From: Siphonodentalium dalli
Lineage: Eukaryota > Mollusca > Scaphopoda > Gadilida > Siphonodentaliidae
NCBI GenBank assembly: GCA_032622095.1
Contig: CP136066.1
Coordinates: 143,931,559-143,995,558 of the forward strand
Direction of reading: 5' to 3'
Length of the DNA: 64,000 nucleotides
Below the pieces are notes generated by a model, which had not been told where the DNA came from, ran no database searches, and saw only the letters and a list, made by a program, of their open reading frames with translations. Positions within the stretch are counted from its first letter, which is position 1. Each line of letters opens with the position of its first letter. Positions 19,510-29,667 of this stretch are shown piece after piece. The position numbers were made by a program, and so were the translations under genes.

Positions 19510-20100
19510 AGAATGCCAGTGTCGTCAGTCATAGTTGAAAGTACTGAGAAGGAGTCTGGATATTTATCAGACTGGTGTAAGGTATACCTTAAAATCCTTT
19601 TAATTCGTGGGGGTATATTTTTCGTTGATTTCGTGGTTTGACCTAACCACAAAATCAAAATCCACCTAAATACCTGACTAAGAGGGGGTTAATCAAATCT
19701 CAATTGTAGGAGTTGAAAAGAAAGATCGGGCATAAAGTCTGTGTCCAGCATGTCATAAAATGGGTTGACAATAAACAAGGAAGATGAGATGAAACATAAT
19801 TAATTAAATTTGTCAGTAACCTATTCATAATTGTTTATTTATATACAACATCTGATCCCTGCTATAATATAAATTGGTCTCTTAATAAAGGCTAATGGTT
19901 TCAAAATGCCCAGGTTACATAAAACAATAAATAACTACCTCACCAGTGTGTGAAATGAAGCCGGTAGCTATTAGTGACTGATTGAGTGATGCCCTTTCAG
20001 TCTGGAATACCTGTGGGGTACGATTTCTCAATAATGTTTACTCAAAGATGTCATAAACCTGCTAGTGCAGGACCTGTTGATGTCGATATCTGATCCACAA
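19510..20100. other. Unassigned sequence
   Basis: No gene or known family recognised. Confidence 0.5.
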
Positions 20101-20570
20101 AATATTCCACCAATACAAAGCCTTGGAACTTTTTGAAGTTTTGACATGGAACCTATAAAGTCGAAAATAATGAGGACAATATATTTCTTAGTTATTATCT
20201 GTTCCTTAATAATGTGCTTCATTGTAGGTGAAGGTCCCAACTCGAAATTTCACGATTTAAGTGAATTTGTGAGTGATTTTGCTTTGCGTCACTTACAATT
20301 ATGACATTTCTCCTGGGCAATAGATTCAATGTTTATTGCCATATCAGCTCACAGAAGTCACAGAAAAGCATGCAATTTTGAGTTGGGACATTCACCTACA
20401 GTGAAGTGCATTATTAAAGAACAAATAATAATTAAGAAATATATTGCCCGTGTTATTGTTTCGACTTGATAAGGTTCCCTGTCAAAACTTTAATACATTC
20501 CCAGGTTCTATACTGGTGGAATATGATCTCTACTGGTGTTAGCCAGAGTAGAGATTCATGGCATCATCTA
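20101..20570 (+). mobile_element. Family E long-TIR element, copy E2, left end truncated
   Basis: Arms GTTTTGACATGGAACCTATA and its right counterpart, GTGAAGGTCC and GGACATTCACC; right end AGAGATTCATGGCATCATCTA. The left outermost 30 bases are missing. Confidence 0.8.
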
Positions 20571-20821
20571 ATGTCAAGACAGCAATAGTTCTAAAGTGTT
20601 GATTTTGATGACATTGGCCATTGCAGCAGTAAATGTAAAGCCTGCCTTTCTGTAAAAACCAATGTGTATTTCATTATTACACTGGAAGATTCTGCTCATA
20701 ATAACACAGATTAGGTAGAAGTAATAAAGAACAGAATGTTCTAAATGTTCACACCCATACCATCCATCAGAATGATTTCTCTCTCCCTCGTGTGGCGCGC
20801 GCGTGATGTCTCTGTGTACAT
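20571..20821. other. Unassigned sequence
   Basis: A frame of 97 codons on the minus strand has no recognisable domain and overlaps the SINE candidate. Confidence 0.4.
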
Positions 20822-20938
20822 CAGAATGTATGAGGCACTGAAGTAGTGTGATGTGTTCATTGTTCATATGTGTGTGAACAAATTCTCCTCTATTATCTAA
20901 ATCACCATTTTAGGATCGGAACGGCACATTGAGATATT
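20822..20938 (-). mobile_element. SINE body fragment, copy 3
   Basis: Minus strand: CTCAATGTGCCGTTCCGATC and GAGAATTTGTTCACACACAT match copies 1 and 2. The tRNA-like head is replaced by B4. Confidence 0.4.
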
Positions 20939-21189
20939 CCCCAGTTGAAGTTCACCCTTTAGTCACCTCGATTATGCATTTTATCTTCTGCAAATTAGGG
21001 GATATAGAAACTGAACAGAAAGGAAAAATTAACTAACAAGAATGTTAATTTGAAGACCATAGATACTTCCCAGAAGATGAGACCTTAGCAGAATGAGGTC
21101 CCCAGAGGGTGAATTTGGTCATGCTAGCCTGCTGTGCACCCTCTTGGGACCCCATTCTATAAAGCTTAGACACACTATTTCAAGGCTTG
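20938..21189 (-). mobile_element. Family B partial, copy B4
   Basis: Core (CAAATTAGGGGATATAGAAA) and a degraded right hairpin, ending CACACTATTTCAAGGCTTG. The left hairpin is absent. Confidence 0.75.
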
Positions 21190-21290
21190 CCTGCTGCACT
21201 GCATTCTAGAGGCTTCAACGGAAATGATATCGATGGTTCTATGATAGGTCAGCTAAGACGGGATGAGCCTTTCATGCTAATGCGGCTCCC
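21190..21290. repeat. Low-copy repeat, first of three
   Basis: ATGATAGGTCAGCTAAGACG followed by GATGAGCCTTTCAT recurs at about 21940-22003 and 22715-22795. Confidence 0.6.
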
Positions 21291-21355
21291 AATACCAAGT
21301 TTACGAACCTGGGTACCCTGGCACTCAGAACCACATGATAGTGACCAACACAACG

Positions 21356-21840
21356 TTATCCCTTTAACTGGATCCTCCCAGTCAGTTAAAAAGCGTACAC
21401 AGGAATGGTCCATTATTGACTTGCAGGGATGTACAGGTACTATAAGCAGATGACAGATAAATAGAAGTACAGAAGGTGTCCTATTTATATAGGGAAATGT
21501 TTAGATAACAAGTTCAACAAACGACGTTTGTGAACTTATTATCTGAACATTTCCTATGGGATAACTACTTGTCAATGATGCTTTAACACTTTCATGACTG
21601 GAGCTTCCTGAAATTCGCGAAAACCCTGTGCCAATGCATTCTCTTATATATGTGAGTCTCCCAAAAGAGAATACAGTGGCCTAACAATATTTACTTTAAT
21701 CTTGTAAGCCAATGTATTCTCTTATATATGCGAGGCTCCCTATGGGAGACTCGCATATATAAGAGAATGCACTGGTACAGTATCTTTAATGCTGCACCGG
21801 CGCAGCTACCTCATGAAAAGGTTAGTATAGAAAGGGTTAA
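21356..21840 (+). mobile_element. Family D MITE, copy D3, interrupted by C8
   Basis: TTATCCCTTTAACTGGATCC to TATAGAAAGGGTTAA. D sequence stops at TCAATGATGC and resumes at TTAGTATAGAAAGG on the far side of C8. Confidence 0.8.
21583..21825 (+). mobile_element. Family C MITE, copy C8, nested in D3
   Basis: TTAACACTTTCATGACTGG to CTCATGAAAAGG-TTAG. Intact D copies have TTTAGTATAG at this point, so the target was TTAR and was duplicated. Hairpin 1 is shortened, hairpin 2 is full. Confidence 0.85.
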
Positions 21841-21939
21841 GCTTGGGCCAGCATACAACAAGAACATATAGCTGGCCCCATAGCACACTTATGGACTATA
21901 AAAGCCCAGTCCTATTGCACTATAATGGATTGTAAGCAA

Positions 21940-22003
21940 GTGATACCTCTTATTCTGTGACAGGTTGGCCGAGACCAGATGAGCCTTTCATCCCTCACAA
22001 ATG
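21940..22003. repeat. Low-copy repeat, second of three
   Basis: GACCAGATGAGCCTTTCATC then CACAAATGTA; the TA at its end is the insertion point of A4. The third copy lacks the insertion. Confidence 0.65.
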
Positions 22004-22224
22004 TACAGTAATGTCCTATTAAAATAATCGACCCCTAAACCTCAGCAGAATTATGGGAAATTTTTCAGCATTTAGTCGGAAATATGGCTTGCTGCCATTC
22101 ATCAGAAAGCTCTTTGTGAGAGCTTTCCGATGAATGGCAGCAAGCCATATTTCCGACTAAATCCTGAAAAATGTCCCATAATTCTGCTGTGGTTAAAGGG
22201 TCATATACTTGGGGCATTACTGTA
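22004..22224. mobile_element. Family A fold-back MITE, copy A4
   Basis: TA-CAGTAATGTCC to GGGCATTACTG-TA. Arms of about 100 bp around GAAAGCTCTTTGTGAGAGCTTTC (two pieces). Confidence 0.85.
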
Positions 22225-22230
22225 CGTTAT

Positions 22231-22710
22231 CAAGGCCTGAGAATATGGAGCTGGACATTTGCAGAATGAGGTCCCCAGAGAGTGAATTTAGTCATGCTAA
22301 CCTACACAGCTGGCTAGCATCATCAAATTCATCCTCTGGGTACCTCATTATGCATAGCCTCATCTGCTATTGGAGACGTAGACTCAAGAGTTAAGGTCTC
22401 AAATTCTGAAGATTGTGATGTGCACCCATTGGGCACCTCAATTATGTATTGTATCGTCTGTCAATTTGGGGATATTGAGAAACTAAACAAAAACTGAAAA
22501 ATAAACTTTCTAAAGAAACTAAAAAAAAAATGTTAATTTGATAAAGGATCATAAAGATTATGACTTTCCAGAGAAGATGAGGCCTAAGTAGAATAAGGTC
22601 CCCAGAAGGTGATTTTAGTGATGCTAGCCCACTCTGCGGGGTAGCGTCACTAAATTCACCTTCTGGGGACCTCATTCTGCAAATGTCCGGCATCATATTT
22701 TCATGCCTGC
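22231..22710 (-). mobile_element. Family B MITE, copy B5
   Basis: CAAGGCCTGAGAATATGG at left, hairpin 22260-22355, core with a small A-rich expansion, hairpin about 22580-22682, decayed right end. Target duplication not recognisable. Confidence 0.8.
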
Positions 22711-22714
22711 GATC

Positions 22715-22795
22715 AGAGATTCTAGGCAAGTGATATGCCTTTGATTCTATGATAGGTCGGCTCAGACCAGATCAGCCTTTCATCCCCACAAATGT
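22715..22795. repeat. Low-copy repeat, third of three
   Basis: GACCAGATCAGCCTTTCATC then CACAAATGTA followed directly by CAATATC, i.e. without an A element. Confidence 0.6.
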
Positions 22796-23345
22796 ACAAT
22801 ATCAGAGCACACAATCGTATCCGCTTACCTGTACTAAACACTAGTAAACAGTGAAGAAATAACACATAAATCTGTCTGTCCCGTGGAATATTCATTGATA
22901 TCTAATGATTTGCCGCAGTCATCTTATCCAAAAAACGTGATGTAGCATCATACTTCATTGGAGTTTGAACAACCTTCTTCCTGCAACACAAACATATTAC
23001 AAAAACATATTATTAGACAATTCTTATGGAATTAAGCTCTTTGGTTGTTTGTTTTGCAAATTACTGGAACAAGTAATGCTGAAGGGGTCACTCTCACCAA
23101 AAAAAAAACTCAAGAGTACACAGGTATGGAAATATCAATCTAAATTACTTTTCGTTTTCGTGTCTGCCATGATTTCTGTTAGAGAATAATTGTATATGTT
23201 CCAAGGAAAATTAGAATGAACTATTGATGGGAGCCATACTCTTTCAGCAACACTATCTGCATTAGTGCCGATCACAAACCCTGTGTACTTTTTTTTTTTT
23301 TGGTGACCCCTTCAGCACAAGTAACTTAAAGATTGTGTATCTCTT
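22795..23345. repeat. Segmental duplication unit 1 (paired with 24795-25055), filled
   Basis: CAGAGCACACAATCGTATCC, GAAGAAATAACA, GATATCTAATGAT, TTTGGTTGTTTGTTTTGCAA and TTACTGGAACA recur in order 2 kb away. A 240-bp insertion (23077-23316) is present only here. Confidence 0.8.
23077..23316. mobile_element. Inverted-repeat MITE with 8-bp target duplication, hAT-like
   Basis: TGCTGAAGGGGTCAC and GTGACCCCTTCAGC are the ends, with CACCAAAAAAAAAA and its complement inside. ACAAGTAA is present on both sides (23069-23076 and 23317-23324). The paralogue near 25040 reads GGAACAGATAACTCAAAGAT without the insert. Confidence 0.75.
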
Positions 23346-23347
23346 TT

Positions 23348-23410
23348 GAGCAACAATTTGACAGGCACCATTTTGAAATGACCAACACTATCCATTTGGT
23401 GCCTGTCATT
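23348..23410. other. Small hairpin
   Basis: TGACAGGCACCA pairs with TGGTGCCTGTCA across about 30 bases. No poly-T tail to suggest a terminator. Confidence 0.4.
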
Positions 23411-23516
23411 TTGACAGTCAGTAGAAAACAAATTATTTTAAGAACATATTTGGTCTAACTGTGTGGTTCATGGAGGTCTGGGTCATAACAAACTGGTACA
23501 GAAAATATAATAAACA

Positions 23517-23667
23517 CAAAAGTCAACTTTTCTGAGTCGCGTACAGGTTTTCTCCTCTCATGAGATGTGAGGATTATTTTCAATCGGCTAGCGCCTCATA
23601 TAAATAATCCTCTGCATCTCACTCGAAGACAAAAACAGTACGCTACTCAGAACAGTTAACTATTTTC
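23517..23667. mobile_element. Inverted-repeat element, about 150 bp
   Basis: CTTTTCTGAGTCGCGTAC pairs with GTACGCTACTCAGAACAG; a second inner pair is GAGGATTATTT with AAATAATCCTC. Only copy seen here. Confidence 0.55.
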
Positions 23668-23954
23668 TATATATTATAATGCACTCTATCATTACTACCA
23701 TAGTCATATATTATTTTTCACTCTGTTATAATGATTGTGTACTTAGTTACACTTATAGTTACTGTTACTTTCATTGAAGTTTTGAAGTAATCAGTAATGG
23801 CTACCTTAGTAACAAACATGAGTGTAAAAGTGTATTGGTCAGCTCACCAAACAGTGCATCGTCAACATAAAGGCATCTAAACAAAGAAAATCTTTACTGA
23901 TCAGACATTCAAAAAGAATGCCTGGAAAATATATTGTCAGTCAGAGCATTCCAT

Positions 23955-24292
23955 TTAACCTCTTCGCTGCTAAATGACGTTATGACGTTGTGTGCTGGGC
24001 TGTTGACGTTATTGCCATTTTACAGTGGAACAAATATAATGGGATTATCACAAGAACCATACAACGGACTCAGTTGAAAGGCTATTATCATTAACAACCA
24101 TGAAACATCATACACTGTTTGAAACTTCGAGATACAGTTGTTCCGATGCACCAATATCTGAATTTCAGTTATGAATAATGGCTTACTGCTAGTGTGCTGA
24201 AGTAGGTCCATGGTACCTACAAACCATATAGCACACGACGTGTACTTTTAAGTCCGTAATAGTTACGGATGTCATAGCAGCAAAGAGGTTAA
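23955..24292 (-). mobile_element. Family O MITE, copy O2
   Basis: TTAACCTCTTCGCTGCTAAA to ATAGCAGCAAAGAGGTTAA, a good inverted repeat ending in TTAA. A small extra palindrome, TCCGTAATAGTTACGGA, lies near the right end. Confidence 0.8.
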
Positions 24293-24794
24293 ATTTGTTG
24301 GACCATGATATGATCAACTTGTCACCCCATGTCACATACAGGTGTGTAGTATCGATATTGGCCCAGAGAGCGCTTCAGAAACCATATTTCGAAAATCAAA
24401 GATACACATAAGATTTTCAGCATCCAAACACTGACCACACATGGTGTGAGCAGTCATATCCATCTTAAAGATGAAGAGTGTTTCTTATATTCATGTACGG
24501 TAGATTAAATTAAAGATATATCTACTGATTTAATAAGATACAAAATAAAGAAGTAATAATGGTAATAATTTTTGGTACTGATTAAAGGTTACTCAGTTTT
24601 GATAGATGATGTTACTCTAGGTTACAAGTTGACATCATAGTTAAAATAATAATAATTATTATTATAGTTAAAATAATAATTATAATTATAATTGGACCTG
24701 CATGAGCAATGTTCACTCCGGTTTGGTAAATTTTACATAAAATAAGTCAAAAGCCAGCTATAATAATAGGCTCTGACCAAAGTTATACTCAGAC
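24293..24794. other. Unassigned AT-rich sequence
   Basis: Contains AATAATAATAATTATTATT (about 24645-24664). No gene recognised. Confidence 0.5.
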
Positions 24795-25055
24795 TTGATA
24801 CATCAGAGCACAGAATTGTATCCATTTACCTCTATCAACCATGAAGAAATAACATATATCTCTTGTGACCAACATCGATATCTAATGATCCGACAGTTAT
24901 TTCATCCCCAGAAGTGAAGTAGAATTATACTTTATTGGACTCAGAACAAACTTATCTCATACAATATAAACATTTACTGAACCATTCTTATGAAATTATA
25001 CCATTTGGTTGTTTATTTTGCAAATTACTGGAACAGATAACTCAAAGATGGTGTC
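24795..25055. repeat. Segmental duplication unit 2, empty
   Basis: Paralogue of 22795-23345 without the 240-bp insert. Frames in both units translate to a shared FGCLFCKLLEQ peptide, but they are disrupted around it, so this probably reflects nucleotide similarity and not a gene. Confidence 0.75.
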
Positions 25056-25064
25056 AGGTAGGAC

Positions 25065-25110
25065 ATAGCAGGGGGGCACTTGCCCCCAAGGGCAGACAGA
25101 GGGGCACAAC
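25065..25110. repeat. GC-rich fragment resembling family L
   Basis: CAGGGGGGCACTTGCCCCCA resembles the L elements at 42516 and 44467. Partial. Confidence 0.35.
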
Positions 25111-25204
25111 GCACCATTCAGTCTTTATAAAATGGAAAGAAATATTTCAAATATATGCTAGAACAGCATTGTTGTATTGCCCTAAAAGAACGTTATAGCC
25201 ATTC

Positions 25205-25275
25205 TTAACCCTTTCTATACTAAATGGATTCTCCCAGACAGTTAAAAAGGGTGCATTGGAATGGTCCGTTTCACC
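25205..25275 (+). mobile_element. Family D left-end fragment, D4
   Basis: TTAACCCTTTCTATACTAAA through GCATTGGAATGGTCCG, then lost. Confidence 0.75.
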
Positions 25276-25365
25276 TGTGTTTTTAGAAACAAAAATACAA
25301 ACGTGTCTTCAAAAAACGTTCCACAAATTTTTGTATTGCAGTACAAGTTGGTGGGAAGCAGGGAC

Positions 25366-25710
25366 CAGCCTCGAGGACAATTTGGGCGATAACTTCTCCC
25401 CACATCGTGTCACGTAAATTCTCCTAATTTTTGTCTTATGAAGAACTGATCTTTCTCAAATACCACTATGCAGTATATTTAAAATTCACCTTTCGGATTA
25501 TAATTGTGTCCTTATTCATTATAATCATTTTATAAATGGGCTGTTGTATTGCAGAATACTCATTGGATCATGGAATGATGATGTTGGGGTGTGTATATTG
25601 AACTTGAGCCATCATGACTTCTCCTTGATAATAGTCGACTTCTCCCTAATATAGTAATAATCAAATAGGGAGAAGTGACTTCTCCCAACCTCTAGACTGG
25701 CCCCTATTGC
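25366..25710 (-). repeat. Family G partial, copy G3
   Basis: Parallels 52200-52590: GGGACCAGCCT, CTTCTCCC, TAAATGGGCTGTTGTATTGC, ATTGGATCATGGAA, TAGGGAGAAGTGACTTCTCC. More diverged than the G1/G2 pair and without an A element. Confidence 0.65.
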
Positions 25711-25728
25711 GTGGAAGATCTAAAGCAT

Positions 25729-25975
25729 TATAACCCTTCCTTGACTAGAGCTTCCTGAAATTTTGCGAAAACCCTGTGCCAATGCATTCTCTTATATATG
25801 TGAGCCTCGCATATATAAGAGAATACATTGGCCTAACAATATTTACCTTGAAACTGTGCATTCTCTTATATATGCATGGCTCCCTATGGGAGACTTACAT
25901 ATATATATAAGAGAATGCACTGGCAATATATCTTTAATGCTGCACCAGCGCAGCTCCCGTCACATGAAAGGGATA
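25729..25975 (+). mobile_element. Family C MITE, copy C9
   Basis: TATAACCCTTCCTTGACTAG to CACATGAAAGGGATAA. Hairpin 1 has lost its tip; hairpin 2 shows an extra TATA. Confidence 0.8.
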
Positions 25976-26298
25976 AGTGTATTTGTGGAAGCAAAGTCAC
26001 ATACATAGTATGGATGTGCACTCAATTGTTCAGTCAACTTGTCATCTATACTTAGATTGTAAACTCTATAATTATTGGATAATTACATTTCATTATACTA
26101 TTGACCAACCATAAACCATTGCTAATTATCTTAATGCAGGGAAGAATCTGCTCATGATGGGATAATGGTTATTAATGTTGTATGCTTCCAATTTATAACT
26201 TGGATTCATGGAATATCGCAAATCCAATGAAGAAATCCAATTGGTATATACACACTCGTGACCTGACCTTAATTACTATGGCTAAAGAAATCACTCTG
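25976..26298. other. Unassigned sequence
   Basis: No gene or known family recognised. Confidence 0.5.
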
Positions 26299-26504
26299 CT
26301 TGACGAGTAGGTCCCTTAGGAAATGTTAGAACAATAAGTTCAACAAATAGCCACCAATGAATGGAATCCTTCGGCACTTGTGTTACTTGGTTGTGTTATG
26401 TTGTCTGCTTATATCTCTTGAACATCCCTCCAGATGAATAATAGACTATTCCAATGTATGATTTTATACCTGAATGGGAGAATCCATTAGTAAAAAAATG
26501 TTGA
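26299..26504 (-). mobile_element. Family D MITE, copy D5
   Basis: GACGAGTAGGTCCCTTAGG, AAGTTCAACAAATAGCC, TAGACTATTCCAATGTATG and GAGAATCCATTAGTA. Both TTAA ends decayed. Confidence 0.7.
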
Positions 26505-26859
26505 AGTAATAATTAGGGTACAAAAGGTCTCAGGACTCAATCACACACATCCAATGTCAATCGTTTAGGTATCGAAACAGCCGTTACCCGCATCAAATTA
26601 GTCTTGATTGTTGACACTGGGAAGTGATTATTATAGGAGTCCACACTATGTCGTTAGTTGTATACACCCATCTGTAAGCCCGGGGAGCCCATGAATTGTT
26701 TTACACTAAAACTTGGGACTGGGCTTTAACCTTCGAGGATCCCCACAGGCATCCATAGTGCTAATCTAATGTCTTGTTTTATATTTTATTTAAAGAAAAT
26801 AATTTGTTTTGTGTTTTATTATGTTAGATAAATATTTGAAATAAGACACAAAGATCATC
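26505..26859. other. Unassigned sequence
   Basis: No gene or known family recognised. Confidence 0.5.
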
Positions 26860-27070
26860 TTATATATTGTAATACAACATTTTGTGAAACACATGGGGCA
26901 GGTATAGTACTTAGTATTTATTTAGGTTGTAAGCTGGAGTAATGCTATATTTTTTACACAATTTTTATTATCTTCATTCAGAGTAAACCTGACATCAATG
27001 TATACACGCCCTCTAAGTTCTAAAAAATGGGGGGGGGGGGGCTTATCTACAAGGACCACCCCATGATTCA
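26860..27070 (+). repeat. Family N repeat, copy N1
   Basis: CATTTTGTGAAACACATGGG, GAGTAATGCTAT, CATCTTCATTCAGA-like, CTGACATCAATGTATAC and CCCTCTAAGTTCTAAAAAAT match 40335-40545 on the other strand. It ends with 13 G and GCTTATCTACAAGGACCACC. Confidence 0.7.
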
Positions 27071-27187
27071 AAATAGACTTGGCTTATCCTCAAGAATGGG
27101 CTTACGAATTGAAATGAGATGGTTCACAGCAGTGAATTTCATTCGAGTCTATAAAATTCAGCAAATTTAATGCCATTTGAGAATAGC

Positions 27188-27400
27188 TACAGTATAATGC
27201 CCGAAGTATATGACCCTTTAACCACAGCAGAATTATGGGCAATTTTTCAGGATTTAGTCGGAAATATGGCTTGTTGCCACTCATCGGAAAGCTTCGAGCT
27301 TTCCGATGAATGGCAACAAGCCATATTTCCGACTAAATCCTGAAAAAATTCCCATAATTCTGCTGTGGTTTAGGGGTCGATTATTTAGGAAATTACTGTA
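27188..27400. mobile_element. Family A fold-back MITE, copy A5
   Basis: TA-CAGTATAATGCCC to AATTACTG-TA. Centre is CGGAAAGCTTCGAGCTTTCCG, so the loop is nearly gone. Confidence 0.85.
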
Positions 27401-28011
27401 TGCCTTTAAAATAACACCCCTACATATAATCTTGAGTATTTATATAGTACTACTATTGTTATTAAGTAGAACTTCTTATCTCCAAACACAAATTACTTTG
27501 GAACAAAGCTGTACAGTGCCTTGGAACCAATCCTTTAGACTGTCTGACTATTGTTCTATATATAATATGTGAGAACTGACTTGTTTTACCTTTAGTTTTG
27601 ATTGATTTATATCATTCTCATCTTTTCATCAGGATTTCATATGGTAACAGACAAACGTAGATCATCGCCATGCACCTGTCAAAACAGAAAAATGCTGTGT
27701 GTGGTGAGACAGAATGATGCAGAGCGCAGATTGCAGCTATCACAAAGTTTTCATTAGACCACAAAATTAGTATATTACCTAACAGAAAACACAACATGAG
27801 TGCTTTATTAACCCGTAACCAACCAGAACCGAGAATACCCAGCGTGAAACTGAGATGTAACCTGTGACTTCAAATACAACCCTACACTTGTAACCAAGGC
27901 AACAGGAACATGAGATCGCTAACCCTGTCAGTGCTTATTCACTCCATATATTTATCAGAGCCAAAGACAAATACGGCTTCTGAAACATGTCTTATACTCA
28001 AAAACATAAGG
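27401..28011. other. Unassigned sequence
   Basis: No gene or known family recognised. Confidence 0.5.
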
Positions 28012-28052
28012 TACAGTAATGCCCTAATTAATCGACCACTTAAACTTTGCAC
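28012..28052. mobile_element. Family A terminus fragment
   Basis: TACAGTAATGCCCTAATTAA then CGACCACTTAAAC; the rest is missing. Confidence 0.65.
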
Positions 28053-28186
28053 GTGGATCCTGGGCATTCACATGAACCCCTGAATGTTTATATACATCAT
28101 CTGACAATATCTGCGATTAATCTGTTTTCAAAATGATATGTCATTTACATGATAGAAAAAGTCAAGTTATGATCATTTAATATATT

Positions 28187-28577
28187 GTTTACATACATTG
28201 GAATGGTCTACAGTAATGCCCTAAATAATCGACTTCTTAACCACAGCAGAATTATGGGTAATTTTTCAAGATTTAGTTGGAAATATGGCTTGTTGGCATT
28301 CGTCGGAAAGCTCTCAGTGAGAGCACCTGAAAAATTACCCATAATTCGGTTGTGGTTAAGGAGTCGATTATTTAGGGCATTACTGTATTATTCATAAGGA
28401 TGAATGTTCAGGAAAAATGAGCACAAGACAGATATATGAACAGATAAGTGCAGATCAACTTTTTGTTTGTCTGTCATCTGCTTTTATCTCCTGAATATCA
28501 CTTGAAATGGATAGTAGACGATTTCAGTGAATGCATTTATAATTTGTGGGAGAATCCATTTAGTAAAGAAAAGGTTA
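28187..28577 (-). mobile_element. Family D element, copy D6, interrupted by A6
   Basis: CATTGGAATGGTC, then A6, then TTATTCATAAGGATGAATGTTC; the right end is CCATTTAGTAAAGAAAAGGTTAA. The two sides read inward from the same D terminus, so this copy is a fold-back arrangement or a recombinant. Confidence 0.7.
28209..28387. mobile_element. Family A MITE, copy A6, nested in D6
   Basis: TA-CAGTAATGCCC to GGGCATTACTG-TA. Other D copies read GGTCTATTATTC at this point, proving a TA target with TA duplication. Part of the right arm is deleted (about 28327). Confidence 0.9.
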
Positions 28578-29281
28578 ACTCTTTGGCAGGTGAATACGTC
28601 ATTTATTACGTCGTATCCATGGGTGAATACATTTTGCAAATAAACTGAGTAATAGTATAACATAAAAAAATTGGCCTATTGTAAGAAATAAATCATACCA
28701 ACAACTTTAAAGACATATTATGGACTTGTTCGGGTGAGCAAAATTGATAACTTAGTACTCAGGCACTATGCTAACTGGGGGAATGTAGCATTCAAAGAAA
28801 TCGACCATACCACTCCATAGAAAACATCATCTGAACTACGCCAAATTGTAAATATTTACATCTCGATTCGGGATGCAACTATCGGCGCTAATCTAACACA
28901 AATGATTTCGCCATCGAGAGTCATTGCGTTTATTTAATATATAAGAATGACGGTGTGTATGGTCAATTTGGATTAATATTCATTACAAATAACTACTTTG
29001 AGCAAGATTATTCTCAATTTCTATTTGATCACCCTACCAAAGTGTTTTCACATCACTTTAATAAAAGCACAAATTAATCTAAATAAAAATAATATCCATC
29101 CGCATGATATATCTATGTAAAATTCCAATTTAGCCTATTTAGGATTTAGAAGATGATTTTTTTTTAAAGTTATTTACACAGTAAAATAATATTTCCCTAG
29201 AACTATCATAAACGATATAAATGCTGTTTCACCCACCTACCATAAGGCGACATAAATTTTGTTCTACCTGCAAAGGGTTAA
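28574..29281. mobile_element. Family R TTAA element, copy R1, containing F2
   Basis: TTAACTCTTTGGCAGGTGAA at the left and TACCTGCAAAGGGTTAA at the right form decayed inverted ends. The left TTAA is shared with D6. A related end, TTAACCCTTTGTGTTGGG, lies at 57396. Confidence 0.55.
28707..29061 (+). mobile_element. Family F MITE, copy F2
   Basis: TTAAAGACATATTATGG to TCACATCACTTTAA, within R1. Confidence 0.8.
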
Positions 29282-29667
29282 AGAAAGAAATAGAGAAAAT
29301 CTCAACATGAAAAAGTTTATTATTTTATGGAATGATTTCTGGTAAAGCAGCATTTGACTAATTCTTCTCAATTGCATCTCCGCTGTTTCCAGTTTAGTTT
29401 TGTCCTGAATGTTTATAATTTAGAGAGGGTTTATTTAGTTAGAATAGGATTTTTAACAAGGCTTCAATATTAGATTACTGTGTTGTTTGGTCTGTTTATG
29501 TACTCGTTTAGGATCGATTGTATTCTGTTACCTTTCTCAAACCTTCCCCACTGTGAAGGAAAAGGTTAAATAATGGGCACTGGGTCCGAGTCGTGTGAAA
29601 ATCGTTCATTTTCTCTATTAAATCTGAATCAAACAATGCCAAGGTTCACTTACACATATGTGTGGGT
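29282..29667. other. Unassigned sequence
   Basis: No gene or known family recognised. Confidence 0.5.

Noticed and set aside
22965-25198. Shared peptide FGCLFCKLLEQ in frames at 22965-23189 and 24935-25198
   Set aside because: It sits in a segmental duplication; identity is at the nucleotide level and both frames break just outside.
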